The notes under the pieces are model-generated. The model did not search any database. It saw only the letters and a program-made list of their open reading frames with translations, and was not told the DNA's origin. From Rhodococcus sp. HM1 (lineage in GTDB: Bacteria; Actinomycetota; Actinomycetes; Mycobacteriales; Mycobacteriaceae): a stretch of DNA of 53,288 bases. Location: contig NZ_JALPTB010000046.1 of assembly GCF_023218075.1 (NCBI RefSeq), forward strand, positions 1 through 53,288, written 5' to 3'. Shown here one piece after another: positions 1-9,441 of the stretch (the first letter of the stretch is position 1; the number at the start of each line of letters is the position of its first letter). The position numbers were made by a program, and so were the translations under genes.

Positions 1-105
1 GTAGAACGGTTCGTCGCACCGGAGTTTCCGGGTCGGTACGACCTCGTCGGCGAACGTGGTGACGTCGAGCGCCGGATTGAGGGTCAGGGTGACGATGTCG
101 GGCAC
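1..105 (-). CDS. PfkB-family sugar kinase (phosphofructokinase-like), N-terminal part only
   Basis: The gene runs off the left edge, so only the first 35 codons are visible. The start is GTG at 105, preceded on the minus strand by GGAAGGA at a good distance. The translation begins VPDIVTLTLNPALDVTTFAD and continues to VPTRKLRCDEP. TLTLNPALD followed by a KLRC segment is the N-terminal signature of 1-phosphofructokinase and 6-phosphofructokinase PfkB members of the ribokinase family, which phosphorylate sugar phosphates with ATP. The substrate cannot be decided without the rest of the protein. It lies 50 bp downstream of rsmB on the same strand and may be read from the same transcript. Confidence 0.8.
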   Translation of the reverse strand, partial: MPDIVTLTLNPALDVTTFADEVVPTRKLRCDEPFY

Positions 106-155
106 GAACTGTCCTTCCGTCCGAGGTGGTGGGCTCGGGTGTCAGCCCGTTGGTG

Positions 156-1592
156 TCAGCCCAGTGGTTTGCGGAGCGCGGCCATGAACATGGCGTCCGT
201 GCCGTGCCGGTGCGGCCACAGCTGGACGCCGGGGCCGGATCCGAGCCGCGGCACCCCCGGGACGAGTTCGCGGGTGTCGAGTTGTTCGACGTCGTGCCGG
301 CGCACCGCGTCGGCGACGATCGCGACGGTCTCGGACACGTGCGGCGAACACGTCGCGTACAACACGACGCCGCCGGGTCGCAGCAGCCCGATCGCCGAGG
401 CCAGCAGTTCCTTCTGCAGCCGCACGAGTTCGGCGACATCGCCGGGCTGCCGCCGCCAGCGGGCCTCGGGACGGCGACGCAGCGCGCCGAGACCGGTGCA
501 CGGGGCGTCGACGAGGATCCGGTCGTAGCCGGCGTCGAGACCGGGATCGCGGCCGTCGGCGACGTGCACCGTGACGGGCAGGCCCCGGGTGGTCTTGCGA
601 ACCAGGTCGGCGCGGTGTTCGACCGGTTCGACCGCGTCTACGGTGAAGCCGTCGAGGTCGGCGAGGGCACCGAGCAGCGCGGCCTTGCCACCGGGTCCGG
701 CGCACAGGTCGAGCCAGCGGCCGTTGTCGTTCCCCTCGAGCGGCGCGAGCGTGAGGGCACGGGCCACGAGCTGGCTGCCCTCGTCCTGCACCGCGGCCAT
801 GCCTTCGCGGACGGCGTCGAGCCGGCCGGGGTCGCCGTGCTCGAGGTGCACCGCGTAGGGCGACCAGGGACCGACCTCGCCGCCGGTCGCGAGCGCGAGT
901 TCCTCGGCGGTGATGACGCCGGGCCGCGCCACCAGGTGCACGATCGGCCGGGCGTCGTCGGCGGCGAGGACCTCCGCCAGTTCTCCGGCGTCGGCGCCGA
1001 GCGAGTTCGCGAACGCCTGGGCGATCCACACCGGGTGCGGGTACCGGAACGCGAGGTGTCCGACGGGATCGCGTTCCTGGTCCGGGGCGAGGTCGGCGAC
1101 CCATTCGTCCTCGGTGCGCTCTCCAACCCTCCGGAGCACCGCGTTGACGAAACCTGCTCTGCCGGAACCGAATTCGGAGCGGACGAGGTCGACGCTGGTC
1201 GTGACGGCGGCGTGCGGGGCGATGCGGGTCCGCAGCAACTGGTAGGCACCGAGGCGCAGCGCGTCGAGCAGCGGGCCGTCGATCTCGTCGACGGGACGGT
1301 CGGCGGCGGCGGCGATGACGGCGTCGAGCAGACCCTGCGCGCGGGCCGCGCCGTAGGTCAGTTCGGTGGCCAGCGCCGCGTCGCGGGTGTCCAGGTGGCG
1401 CTCGCGCAGCAGTCCCGGCAGCACGAGGTTGGCGTAGGCGTCGCGCTCGCGCACCGCGCGCAGCACGTCGCGGGCCGCCAGGCGCGCCGGGTCCACCGCG
1501 GACTGCGACGGCCGCCTTGCCTGCCGCGGCTTGCTGTTGCGGTCGCCGGGACCGCGCTGCGATCGGCGGGCCGGTCTGCGGGATTCGGTCAC
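156..1592 (-). CDS. rsmB: 16S rRNA m5C967 methyltransferase RsmB (Sun/Fmu)
   Basis: A 478-residue protein that methylates C5 of a cytosine in 16S rRNA using SAM. The first ~160 residues form a NusB-like RNA-binding domain ([20 protein letters not shown], then [17 protein letters not shown]). The rest is a Rossmann methyltransferase with the SAM loop [13 protein letters not shown], the motif [18 protein letters not shown] and the TCS motif ([12 protein letters not shown]) that carries the catalytic cysteine. Length and domain order fit the family. The ATG start overlaps the fmt stop by 4 bp (ATGA), so the two are translationally coupled. The residues before the NusB domain are basic and low in complexity. 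Confidence 0.95.
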   Translation of the reverse strand: MTESRRPARRSQRGPGDRNSKPRQARRPSQSAVDPARLAARDVLRAVRERDAYANLVLPGLLRERHLDTRDAALATELTYGAARAQGLLDAVIAAAADRPVDEIDGPLLDALRLGAYQLLRTRIAPHAAVTTSVDLVRSEFGSGRAGFVNAVLRRVGERTEDEWVADLAPDQERDPVGHLAFRYPHPVWIAQAFANSLGADAGELAEVLAADDARPIVHLVARPGVITAEELALATGGEVGPWSPYAVHLEHGDPGRLDAVREGMAAVQDEGSQLVARALTLAPLEGNDNGRWLDLCAGPGGKAALLGALADLDGFTVDAVEPVEHRADLVRKTTRGLPVTVHVADGRDPGLDAGYDRILVDAPCTGLGALRRRPEARWRRQPGDVAELVRLQKELLASAIGLLRPGGVVLYATCSPHVSETVAIVADAVRRHDVEQLDTRELVPGVPRLGSGPGVQLWPHRHGTDAMFMAALRKPLG

Positions 1593-2512
1593 TGTGCACG
1601 CACCTTCGGGTCGAGTCGGGCACCGCGGGCCCAGTCGGCGGCGATCATCGCCTTCTTGCCGGGCGGTTGCACCTGCCCGAGTTTCACCGCGGTCGTGGCG
1701 GTGCCGACGAGCACCCCGTTCTTGCGGATCGCGATCTCGCCGGGTTCGAGGGTCTCGTCGGTGACCGTCACCGGCCCGACCTTCACCCGCAGCTCACCGA
1801 TCATCGTCCAGGCTCCCGGCGCGGGCGTGACCGCGCGGATGCGCCGGTCGACGACATGTGCGGGATGCGTCCACGTGATCCGGGCGGATTCGACGGTCAC
1901 CTTCGATGCGTACGACACGCCGTCGGCGGATTGCGGGACGGCGGTGAGCAGTCCGTCCTCGAGGCCGTCCAGCGTCGATTCCAGCAGCCCCGCTCCGGAG
2001 TCGGCGAGGCGGCCGAGCAGGTCCCCGGCGGTGTCGGTGGGCCGGATCGTCTCGGTGACCACCCCGTACACGGGGCCGGTGTCGAGGCCCGCCTCGAGGC
2101 GGAAGGTGGTGGCGCCGGTGATCTCGTCGCCGGCGGCGATCGCGGCCTGCACCGGGGCCGCGCCGCGCCACGCCGGCAGCAACGAGAAGTGCAGGTTCAC
2201 CCAGCCGTGTTCGGGAATGTCGAGCACGGGCTGCGGCAGCAGCGCCCCGTAGGCGACGACCGGGCAGCAGGCCGGGGCCAGTTCGGTCAGCCGGGCCACG
2301 AACTCCGGGTCCCGCGGCGAGGCCGGGGTGAGCACCTCGATGCCGTGTTCGTCGGCGAGTTGCCCGACCGCCGATCGCACCACCTTGCGGCCGCGCCCGG
2401 CAACCGTGTCGGGGCGGGTGACGACGGCGACGACCTCGTGCCGGGGCGATTCGATCAGCCGGCGCAGCGACGGGACGGCGGGATCGGGAGTGCCCGCGAA
2501 GACGACGCGCAT
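1589..2512 (-). CDS. fmt: Methionyl-tRNA formyltransferase
   Basis: A 307-residue enzyme that formylates initiator Met-tRNA from 10-formyl-THF. It begins [19 protein letters not shown], as usual in the family. The catalytic triad equivalents are visible: Asn106 and His108 in [16 protein letters not shown] and Asp144 in GLDTGPVYG. The C-terminal OB-like tRNA-binding domain starts around residue 205. The stop overlaps the rsmB start by 4 bp. No peptide deformylase gene lies immediately beside it. Confidence 0.96.
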   Translation of the reverse strand: MRVVFAGTPDPAVPSLRRLIESPRHEVVAVVTRPDTVAGRGRKVVRSAVGQLADEHGIEVLTPASPRDPEFVARLTELAPACCPVVAYGALLPQPVLDIPEHGWVNLHFSLLPAWRGAAPVQAAIAAGDEITGATTFRLEAGLDTGPVYGVVTETIRPTDTAGDLLGRLADSGAGLLESTLDGLEDGLLTAVPQSADGVSYASKVTVESARITWTHPAHVVDRRIRAVTPAPGAWTMIGELRVKVGPVTVTDETLEPGEIAIRKNGVLVGTATTAVKLGQVQPPGKKAMIAADWARGARLDPKVRAQ

Positions 2513-2684
2513 GTCAGCGCACCGCCGGGATGCGCCGGATCGGGCGGCCGCGCCGCGGTGAGGTGAGGAACGGGACGACCGAACTTGTCACGAATGCTGC
2601 TCCCGGGATTCGACGATGGTGCACCACAGTCTAAGGACCGACCCGGTCCGGAACGGACACCCCGGCCGACACGCGGCCCGTCGG

Positions 2685-3662
2685 TCAGAAGTTGCTCTCC
2701 AGGATGACCTCGGGGATGCCGGTGCCCAGCGCGACCGGCACACAGGGGGCGAGACCGTAGTGGTCCGGGTCGAGGGTCTGCCGGATCAGGCTGAGCGTGA
2801 AGTTGTCGTAGGGCATGTTGAAATGTCCGGTCAGGTTCTGCGGGCACAGATCCTGGACCACCAGATTCACCGCGCCGGGCCCGTGCAGGGCGACATTGCT
2901 CGACGGCTGGATCACTTCGTCGACGCTGGTGCCGATAGTGGTGTAGTCGACGCCGGGCACGGTGTCGGTGGGGTTGTTCAACTCGGTGAGCAGTTCCGAT
3001 CCCTGTGCCTGCTGCACGAGCGCGATCGAGAACTGTTCGGCGACGATGTCGGACGCGCCGGGGATCTGCTCGGCGATGGGTCCGAGACCGTAGAAGGTGC
3101 CGCCGTAGCTCGGGGAGGCCACCCCGACCCACCGCTCGACCGCGGAATCTCCCCCCAGCCGGTTGATGTAGTAGCGGGAGACGGTCGCGCCCTGCGAGAA
3201 CCCGACGACGTCGACCTTCTCGGCGCCGGTCTCGGCCCGCACGAGGTCCACGAAGTCCCCGAATTGCCGTGCACTGACCCGGATGTCGCCGGTGCCGTAG
3301 TTGTCGGCGTCGGCTGCCTTCCCGTAGTTCAGCGCGTACACGCACCACCCGGAGTCGGCGAGCAGCGGCGCGAGCGCCGCGAAGTCGGTGTAGCTGTTGG
3401 AGTCGGTGCCGTGCGCGAGCACCACGGGTCGCGGGTGCTGCGCCGACGGGACGCAGTCGAAGTCGTTGCTGCCCGGTGGGGCCGCGTCGGGGTGATCGTC
3501 GGCATAGGCCGCTGCCTGGGCGGAACTCCCGGCCGGGGGTGCGGGGGCGCGGGGCACGCTCGCGGTAGATCCGTCCGGCTGGGCAGTGGCCGAACCACCG
3601 GCGATGATCAGGGCGGCGCACGCGGCCGCGAGTACTGCGCTGGTTCGTCGCCCGCCGCCCAT
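2685..3662 (-). CDS. Secreted triacylglycerol lipase/esterase (lipase class 2 type)
   Basis: A 325-residue alpha/beta hydrolase, probably exported. It starts MGGGRRTSAVLAAACAALII, a basic n-region and hydrophobic core ending at ATA-Q near residue 27, which fits a Sec signal peptide. A Pro/Ala-rich linker (about 28-65) precedes the catalytic domain. The oxyanion segment is VVLAHGTDSNS (about 80-90) and the nucleophile is Ser156 in VGFSQGA. Cysteines at about 70 and 107 flank the oxyanion region and could pair outside the cell. The family hydrolyses acylglycerols and short esters; the substrate is not known. The open frame continues far upstream only because stops are rare antisense to the next gene; I chose the ATG that begins the signal peptide. 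Confidence 0.85.
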   Translation of the reverse strand: MGGGRRTSAVLAAACAALIIAGGSATAQPDGSTASVPRAPAPPAGSSAQAAAYADDHPDAAPPGSNDFDCVPSAQHPRPVVLAHGTDSNSYTDFAALAPLLADSGWCVYALNYGKAADADNYGTGDIRVSARQFGDFVDLVRAETGAEKVDVVGFSQGATVSRYYINRLGGDSAVERWVGVASPSYGGTFYGLGPIAEQIPGASDIVAEQFSIALVQQAQGSELLTELNNPTDTVPGVDYTTIGTSVDEVIQPSSNVALHGPGAVNLVVQDLCPQNLTGHFNMPYDNFTLSLIRQTLDPDHYGLAPCVPVALGTGIPEVILESNF

Positions 3663-3842
3663 GTTCGCGCCTTCCGACCGCTCGACGTGTCGGGATTCGC
3701 CATCGCGGCGACGGCGCAATCCTGTGAAGAGTGTAAAGGGATCCGGCTCGGCGCGGAGGTTGTGCGGACCACCGCTGCCGACCGCGTTCCCGCGGGTCAC
3801 GGCCCACGTTTCGAACTCCCGCGTTCGGGTACCGCCGCAGGC

Positions 3843-6329
3843 ATGACCGACATCGACCGCATCCGCGAACCCTGGGGCACCCGCACCCCCTACGGACCGG
3901 GCGAGCCCTGGCCGATCCGGGTGGACTGCTATCTGGCCGACGGACTGGGCGAGGACGACGTCGACAACTGGGTGCAGTCGGCGACGATTCTGCACTCGAA
4001 CGGCGACGGTCTCGACATCGCCGTCAAGGACGGCCGGATCGTCGGGGTCCGCGGGCGCGCGGTGGATCGGGTCAACCACGGCCGGCTCGGGCCGAAGGAT
4101 CTGTTCGGGTGGCAGGCCAATCACTCGCCCGACCGGCTGACGACTCCGTTGATCCGCCGCGACGGCGCGCTCGTGGAGACCGATTGGGACACGGCGATGG
4201 ATGCCGTCGCCGAGCGCACCCGCGAGTTGCTGGCCGAGCGCGGCCCCAGTTCGATCGGCTTCTACACGACCGGGCAACTGTTCCTCGAGGAGTACTACAC
4301 GCTGGCGCTGATCGGGCACGGGGGTATCGGCACCAACCACATGGACGGCAACACCCGGCTGTGCACCGCGACCGCGGCCGCCGCGTTGAAGGAGTCCTTC
4401 GCGTGCGACGGGCAGCCCGGCTCCTACACCGACATCGACCACGCCGACGTGATCGCCCTGTACGGGCACAACATGGCCGAGACGCAGAGCGTGCTGTGGA
4501 GCCGGGTGCTCGACCGGCTGGCGGGCCCGACTCCCCCGGCGGTGGTGTGCGTCGACCCGCGCGCAACACCCGTGGCGCGGGCCGCCGCCGTGCACCTCGC
4601 GCCCAGGCCGGGCACGAACGTGATGCTGATGAACGGGCTGCTGCACGAGATCGTGCGCAACGGATGGATCGACCGCGACTACATCGAGGCGCACACCGTC
4701 GGCTTCCCGGAGCTGCAGAAACAACTCGAGGACTATCCGCCCGAACGGGCTGCCGAGGTGTGCGACGTGCCGCTCGACGACCTGCTGGAGGCGGCCCGCA
4801 TCCTCGGCGGCGCCGAACGTCTGGTGTCCACCGTGCTGCAGGGCTTCTACCAGTCGCACCAGGCCACCGCGGCGGCAGTGCAGGTGAACAACGTCCACCT
4901 GATCCGGGGCATGCTCGGCAAACCCGGGTGCGGGGTGCTGCAGATGAACGGCCAGCCGACGGCGCAGAACACCCGCGAATGCGGCGCCGACGGGGACCTG
5001 CCCGGCTTCCGGAACTGGGCCAACGACGAGCACGTCCAGGAACTGGGGCGGCTGTGGAACATCGACCCGATGCGGATCCCGCACTACACCGCGCCGACGC
5101 ACCTGATGCAGATGCTGCGCTACGTCGAGGACGGCTCGATCCGGTTCCTCTACGTCAGCGGCACCAACCCGGCGGTGTCGCTGCCGGAACTGGGCCGCAT
5201 CCGGGAGATCCTCGCCCAGGAACGGCTGTTCCTGGTGGTGCAGGACATCTTCCTGTCCGAGACCGCCCAGCTCGCCGACGTGGTGCTCCCGGCCGCGACG
5301 TGGGGCGAGAAGACCGGCACGTTCACCAACGTGGACCGCACCGTGCACCTGTCGGAGAAGGCCGTCGATCCGCCCGGCCTGGCCCGCGCCGACCTGGACA
5401 TCTTCGTCGACTACGCCCGTCGAATCGGGTTGCAGGACAAGGACGGGCAACCCCTGGTGAAGTGGTCCACTCCCGAGGAGGCGTTCGAGGCGTGGAAGCG
5501 CTGCTCGGCGGGGCGGCCGTGTGACTACACCGGTATCACCTACGACCGGCTGCGCGGCGGCAGCGGCATCCAGTGGCCGTGCACCGAGGACAGTCCCGAC
5601 GGCACCGAACGCCTCTACGAGGACGGGAAGTTCTGGAGTACACCGGACTATTGCGAGAGCTACGGCCGCGACATGGTCACCGGTGCGCCGCTCGAACCGA
5701 CCGAGTACAAGGCCATGAACCCGCTGGGAAAGGCGATCATCAAGGCGGGCGAATACCTGCCGGCGCACGAGCTCGTGTCCGAGGAGTTTCCCTACCACCT
5801 CACCACCGGCCGCACGCTGTATCACTTCCACACCCGGACGAAGACGGGCCGCGCGCCGCAACTGCAGCAGGCCGCCCCCGAGGTGTGGGTGGAGATGTCG
5901 GCCTCCGACGCCCGGCGACACGGCTGGTCGGAGGGAGATCTGTTGCGCATCACCACCCCTCGGGGCCGGGTGGACGCGAAGCTGCGGATCTGCGGGATCC
6001 GTCCGGGGGTGTTGTTCGTGCCGTTCCACTACGGCTACTGGGACACCCCGGGCGGTCACGAACCCGGCGACGCCGAGGGCCGGGCCGCGAACGAGCTGAC
6101 CCTCACCGACTGGGACCCGGCGTCCAAGCAGCCGTTGTTCAAGGGCGGCGCGGCCCGCGTGGAACGTGTCGAAGCCGGCGACGGCACACCGTCCGCCGCG
6201 CCCACGACCACCGCCTCGGAGCCGGTGGGCGCAGCCGTCCCGCAGACCGGCGGCGGCCCCGACGCGACCGCGACCGAGACGTTCGTCGAATCCCCCACAG
6301 GCGCAACGAACACCGGAGGTGCGCAATGA
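3843..6329 (+). CDS. Molybdopterin-bisMGD oxidoreductase lacking the N-terminal Fe-S motif
   Basis: An 828-residue member of the DMSO reductase superfamily, nearest in pattern to assimilatory nitrate reductases and formate dehydrogenases. Around residues 44-90 the family normally has four cysteines for a [4Fe-4S] cluster. Here the matching segments read VQSATILHSNGDGLDIAV and NHGRLGPKDLFGWQ, with no cysteine. The likely Mo ligand is kept: Cys174 in GNTRLCTATAAAALKESF. The C-terminal cofactor-binding domain is present (TTGRTLYHFHTRTKTGRAP; VPFHYGYWD), followed by a disordered Thr/Ala-rich tail from about residue 790. There is no twin-arginine signal, so it should be cytoplasmic. The frame is open far upstream; ATG 3843 was taken because family similarity begins there. 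The next gene overlaps by 4 bp. Substrate and electron partner are unknown. Confidence 0.85.
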   Translation: MTDIDRIREPWGTRTPYGPGEPWPIRVDCYLADGLGEDDVDNWVQSATILHSNGDGLDIAVKDGRIVGVRGRAVDRVNHGRLGPKDLFGWQANHSPDRLTTPLIRRDGALVETDWDTAMDAVAERTRELLAERGPSSIGFYTTGQLFLEEYYTLALIGHGGIGTNHMDGNTRLCTATAAAALKESFACDGQPGSYTDIDHADVIALYGHNMAETQSVLWSRVLDRLAGPTPPAVVCVDPRATPVARAAAVHLAPRPGTNVMLMNGLLHEIVRNGWIDRDYIEAHTVGFPELQKQLEDYPPERAAEVCDVPLDDLLEAARILGGAERLVSTVLQGFYQSHQATAAAVQVNNVHLIRGMLGKPGCGVLQMNGQPTAQNTRECGADGDLPGFRNWANDEHVQELGRLWNIDPMRIPHYTAPTHLMQMLRYVEDGSIRFLYVSGTNPAVSLPELGRIREILAQERLFLVVQDIFLSETAQLADVVLPAATWGEKTGTFTNVDRTVHLSEKAVDPPGLARADLDIFVDYARRIGLQDKDGQPLVKWSTPEEAFEAWKRCSAGRPCDYTGITYDRLRGGSGIQWPCTEDSPDGTERLYEDGKFWSTPDYCESYGRDMVTGAPLEPTEYKAMNPLGKAIIKAGEYLPAHELVSEEFPYHLTTGRTLYHFHTRTKTGRAPQLQQAAPEVWVEMSASDARRHGWSEGDLLRITTPRGRVDAKLRICGIRPGVLFVPFHYGYWDTPGGHEPGDAEGRAANELTLTDWDPASKQPLFKGGAARVERVEAGDGTPSAAPTTTASEPVGAAVPQTGGGPDATATETFVESPTGATNTGGAQ

Positions 6330-6817
6330 ACAACAAGGTGGGACTTGCGATCCGGGAGTTGCACGAGTCGGAGAACGACCTGGCCGGCCGGCTGCTGCAG
6401 ATCTCCGACCGGAACAAGGCCGATCACGAGATATTCCATCTGGGACAAGATCTCGCGCGATGGTCGCAGCAGCACGTCCGGGAACTCGCCCGCCTCGGGC
6501 AGGATTACGACCTCGACCTCGATGCCGAGCCGGCGGAGGACCACAGCATCCTCGCTGCCCTCCGCCGGAAGGGTAGCGAGCTGGTCGGCCGGCATCACGA
6601 TCCCTCGCTGCTGTTGCTGCGGGACCTGCGGGAGATCCACCGCACGGCAGCCGGGGTCTCGCTGGACTGGGAGATCCTCGCCCAGACCGCGCAGGCGCTG
6701 CAGGACCGCGAACTGCTCGCCACCGCCGAACGCTGCCATCCACAGACCCTGCGTCAGATGCGCTGGGCGAACGCGAAGCTCAAGGAGAGCTCCGCGCAGA
6801 TCATGGTGACCGGGTGA
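6326..6817 (+). CDS. Small helical protein coupled to the Mo oxidoreductase
   Basis: A 163-residue protein starting ATGA across the stop of the molybdopterin oxidoreductase, so almost certainly co-translated with it. It appears fully alpha-helical, with His/Glu-rich helices (DHEIFHLGQDLARWSQQHVREL near 32-53 and DLREIHRTAAGVSLDWEIL near 100-118) and a C-terminal segment CHPQTLRQMRWANAKLKE. The spacing of His and Glu resembles ferritin-like or hemerythrin-like bundles, but I cannot assign a metal site. I recall similar small proteins next to related oxidoreductases in other actinobacteria. It could be a chaperone or electron-transfer partner; that is inference. Confidence 0.75.
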   Translation: MNNKVGLAIRELHESENDLAGRLLQISDRNKADHEIFHLGQDLARWSQQHVRELARLGQDYDLDLDAEPAEDHSILAALRRKGSELVGRHHDPSLLLLRDLREIHRTAAGVSLDWEILAQTAQALQDRELLATAERCHPQTLRQMRWANAKLKESSAQIMVTG

Positions 6818-6915
6818 GGTGAGCGCCCCACCCCGCAGCGCAACCGAGGTCGCGTTGCGTGACCTTCGTTACGTCCCCGCGGGAACCATTCGCCGGGCGC
6901 GGTTCGTCCTATTCT

Positions 6916-6933
6916 GTGACGACCCTTTGTCAC
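6916..6933. promoter_or_regulatory. Inverted repeat upstream of the CNNM/CorC gene pair
   Basis: GTGAC, eight bases, then GTCAC form an inverted repeat about 100 bp before the GTG start at 7034. The layout resembles a CRP/FNR-type operator (TGTGA/TCACA half-sites) but matches it only partly. The 216-bp gap 6818-7033 otherwise shows nothing I can name; I looked for a magnesium-sensing M-box and did not find its conserved core. Confidence 0.25.
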
Positions 6934-7033
6934 CGATCACAGAGAGAGCCATGCGACGCGCCAAGCGCAAACCTCGAAGACCCCGACCGCCCCACGGTGA
7001 CGGATATCCCGCCACCCCAGGATCGGCATCGAC

Positions 7034-8404
7034 GTGCTGACCGCCCTCGGAATCCTTCTCGGAATCCTCGTAGTCCTCGCGATCACCGCCCTCACCGGCT
7101 ACTTCGTGGCCCAGGAATTCGCGTTCATGGCGGTGGATCGTTCCCGCCTCAAGGCACGCGCGGAATCGGGTGACGCGACCGCTGCCCGCGCCCTGGGCGT
7201 CACCCGCCGCACCTCGTTCATGCTGTCCGGCGCACAGCTCGGTATCACCGTCACAGGCCTGCTCGTCGGCTATGTCGCCGAACCGCTCATCGGCAGCGGC
7301 CTCGGCGAGTTGTTCGGCGGCGTCGGTGTTCCCACCGCCGTCGGGGTGGCCGTCGGCACCGTGCTCGCGGTGCTGTTCTCCACCGTCGTGCAGATGGTGT
7401 TCGGCGAACTGTTCCCGAAGAACCTGGCCATCGCCCGTCCCGAACCGGTCGCGCGGAAGCTCGCGCTGTCGACGACCGTCTACCTGAAGTTGTTCGGCTG
7501 GCTCATCACGCTGTTCGACGCGGCGTCGAATCTGCTGCTGCGGCTGTTGCGGATCGAACCCGTTCACGACGTGGAACATTCGGCAACCGTCCGCGATCTC
7601 GAGCACATCGTCGCCGAATCCCGCGACACCGGAGAGCTGCCGCCGGAGCTGTCGACACTGCTCGACCGCATCCTCGACTTCCCCACCCGCACCGCCGAGC
7701 ACGCCATGATTCCGCGCGCCCGGGTGGATGTCGTCCACGTCGACGAACCCGTCGACCGGGTGCTCGCGACGATGAGCACCGGCCACACCCGTTACCCGGT
7801 CGTGGGTGCCTCCACCGACGACCTGCACGGTGTGGTGCACCTGCACGACCTGCTCGAACTCGACCGGACCGACGGCCCCGCCGGCTCCGTGCACCGGCCC
7901 GCGGTGATCGTGCCGACCACACTGCCGCTGCCGGACGTCCTCGCGCGCCTCGGCGAGGCCCACGAGGAGATGGCGCTGGTCATCGACGAGTACGGCGGTT
8001 TCGCGGGGGTCGTCACCGTCGAGGACATCGCTGAGGAACTGGTCGGCGAGATCGCCGACGAGCACGATCCCGAGGCCGACACCGCGGTGATCGTGCGTGC
8101 CGGCGACGGCTGGACGGTACGCGGCACCGCGCATCTCGACGAGGTCGGCCGAACGCTCGGCCGGACGCTGCCCGACGGCGACTACGAGACCGTCGCCGGG
8201 CTGGTCATCGCCGAATTCGGTGGCCTGCCCGCCGTCGGCGATCGCGTCGAGATCGCCCTGGACGCGGATCCCGCCGACCTGGTGAGTGACGATCGCCTCC
8301 CCCGCCGCACCCTGGTCGCCGAGGTGCGGGCCATCGACAAGCACGTGCCGTCCTCGCTGCACGTCACCGTCCGCACCGAGCCCGAGGTGAACATCGATGA
8401 GTAA
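7034..8404 (+). CDS. CNNM/CorC-type transporter-associated protein (DUF21-CBS-CorC_HlyC)
   Basis: A 456-residue membrane protein of the family often labelled hemolysin. The first ~190 residues are a DUF21/CNNM transmembrane domain with the usual N-terminus (GYFVAQEFAFMAVDRSRLKARAE) and the motif SGAQLGITVTGLLVGYVAEP. A CBS pair follows (about 215-340, including HDLLELDRTDG and EEMALVIDEYGGFAGVVTVEDI) and then the CorC_HlyC domain (about 355-440). The family is linked to Mg2+/Co2+ efflux and homeostasis. The GTG start has only a weak upstream AGGATCGG. The next homologue overlaps its end by 8 bp, so the two probably form one functional pair. Confidence 0.88.
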   Translation: MLTALGILLGILVVLAITALTGYFVAQEFAFMAVDRSRLKARAESGDATAARALGVTRRTSFMLSGAQLGITVTGLLVGYVAEPLIGSGLGELFGGVGVPTAVGVAVGTVLAVLFSTVVQMVFGELFPKNLAIARPEPVARKLALSTTVYLKLFGWLITLFDAASNLLLRLLRIEPVHDVEHSATVRDLEHIVAESRDTGELPPELSTLLDRILDFPTRTAEHAMIPRARVDVVHVDEPVDRVLATMSTGHTRYPVVGASTDDLHGVVHLHDLLELDRTDGPAGSVHRPAVIVPTTLPLPDVLARLGEAHEEMALVIDEYGGFAGVVTVEDIAEELVGEIADEHDPEADTAVIVRAGDGWTVRGTAHLDEVGRTLGRTLPDGDYETVAGLVIAEFGGLPAVGDRVEIALDADPADLVSDDRLPRRTLVAEVRAIDKHVPSSLHVTVRTEPEVNIDE

Positions 8405-9392
8405 CCCCTGGATCGTGGCGGCCGCGACGGTCGCGTTGATCGCGGCCAGTGCGTTCTTCGTCGCCGTCGAGTTCGCGCTGATCGCCGCGCGACGGCACCG
8501 CCTCGAGGACGCCGCCCCGCACAGCCGTGCCGCGCGGGCCGCGTTGCGCAGCGCGACGGAACTGTCGGTGCTGCTCGCCGGCTCCCAGCTCGGCATCACG
8601 GTGTGCACCCTGGCACTGGGTGCGGTGACCAAACCGGCCGTGCATCACTGGCTGACCCCGCTCATAGCGGGTTGGGGTGCCCCCACGTGGCTGGCCGATG
8701 TCGCCGGGTTCGTGCTCGCGCTGATCACCGTGACGTTCCTGCACCTGGTGGTCGGTGAGATGGCACCGAAGTCGTGGGCGATCGCGCATCCGGAGAAGTC
8801 GGCGACGATGCTGGCGATCCCGATGCGGGTGTTCATGTGGTTCACCCGACCGGTCATCGTGCAGCTGAACCGGATGGCGAACCGGTGCCTGCGCAGGGCC
8901 GGGGTGGAACCGGTCGATCAGGTGGCCACCGGTCAGGATCCGGATGCGTTGCGGCACCTCGTCGAGCATTCGGCCACGGTGGGCACTCTCGACGAGCGCT
9001 ACCACGGCCATCTGACGAGCGCCCTGGAGCTGGAAGTGCTGACGGTCGGCGACATCGTCGCCCCGAACGACCGGCCGAGCAGCGTGCCGCCGGATGCGTC
9101 GGGCGCCGAGATCCGGGAGACCGCCCGCCGAACCGGGCACCTGCGGTTGCTGGTGCGCGGCAACGGTCACGTCGACGGGGTCGTGCACGTGCGCGACAGC
9201 CTCCACGCACCCGAGGTGAGCGCGGGTGAGCTGATGCGGCCCGCGCTGACCGTCGAGGCCGCGGTCCGGGTGTACGAGGCGTTGCGGACCATGCGGGAAA
9301 CCCGCAACCATCTCGCCACCGTCACCGACGATGGGCAGGTCGTCGGACTGATCACGATCTCGGACGTGCTCCAGCGTCTCCTCGTGCGCTGA
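8397..9392 (+). CDS. Second CNNM-type protein, lacking the C-terminal CorC_HlyC domain
   Basis: A 331-residue paralogue of the upstream gene. It has the DUF21 membrane domain (SAFFVAVEFALIAARRHRLE; AGSQLGITVCTLALGAVTKP) and a CBS pair (about 205-325, ending VVGLITISDVLQRLL) but stops before the CorC_HlyC module. Such full-length plus short tandem pairs are common in actinobacteria. The ATG lies inside the end of the first gene (8-bp overlap). Its stop is followed after 7 bp by a strong hairpin. Confidence 0.86.
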   Translation: MSNPWIVAAATVALIAASAFFVAVEFALIAARRHRLEDAAPHSRAARAALRSATELSVLLAGSQLGITVCTLALGAVTKPAVHHWLTPLIAGWGAPTWLADVAGFVLALITVTFLHLVVGEMAPKSWAIAHPEKSATMLAIPMRVFMWFTRPVIVQLNRMANRCLRRAGVEPVDQVATGQDPDALRHLVEHSATVGTLDERYHGHLTSALELEVLTVGDIVAPNDRPSSVPPDASGAEIRETARRTGHLRLLVRGNGHVDGVVHVRDSLHAPEVSAGELMRPALTVEAAVRVYEALRTMRETRNHLATVTDDGQVVGLITISDVLQRLLVR

Positions 9393-9399
9393 CGCGCCC

Positions 9400-9439
9400 G
9401 TGTGCCTTTGTGGCGGCCCCAACCGCCACAAAGGCACAC
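9400..9439. terminator. Perfect 17-bp hairpin, bidirectional terminator
   Basis: GTGTGCCTTTGTGGCGG, a 6-base loop and the exact reverse complement lie between two convergent genes (stops at 9392 and 9442). There is no U-tract, as is usual for actinobacterial terminators. Diverged copies of the same arm sequence occur at 11807-11848 and 47871-47893. Confidence 0.8.
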
Positions 9440-9441
9440 CG

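Noticed and set aside
126-2252. 708-residue open frame on the plus strand
   Set aside because: It is antisense to rsmB and fmt, which are both clearly real.
2685-6743. 1352-residue open frame on the minus strand
   Set aside because: Only its last 325 residues (from 3662) are a real protein, the lipase. The rest is antisense to the molybdopterin oxidoreductase and shows no family similarity; high GC suppresses stops.
6819-7033. Possible M-box riboswitch or small ORF before the CNNM genes
   Set aside because: The conserved M-box core sequences were not found, and the 73-residue ORF is Arg/Pro-rich without a family match.
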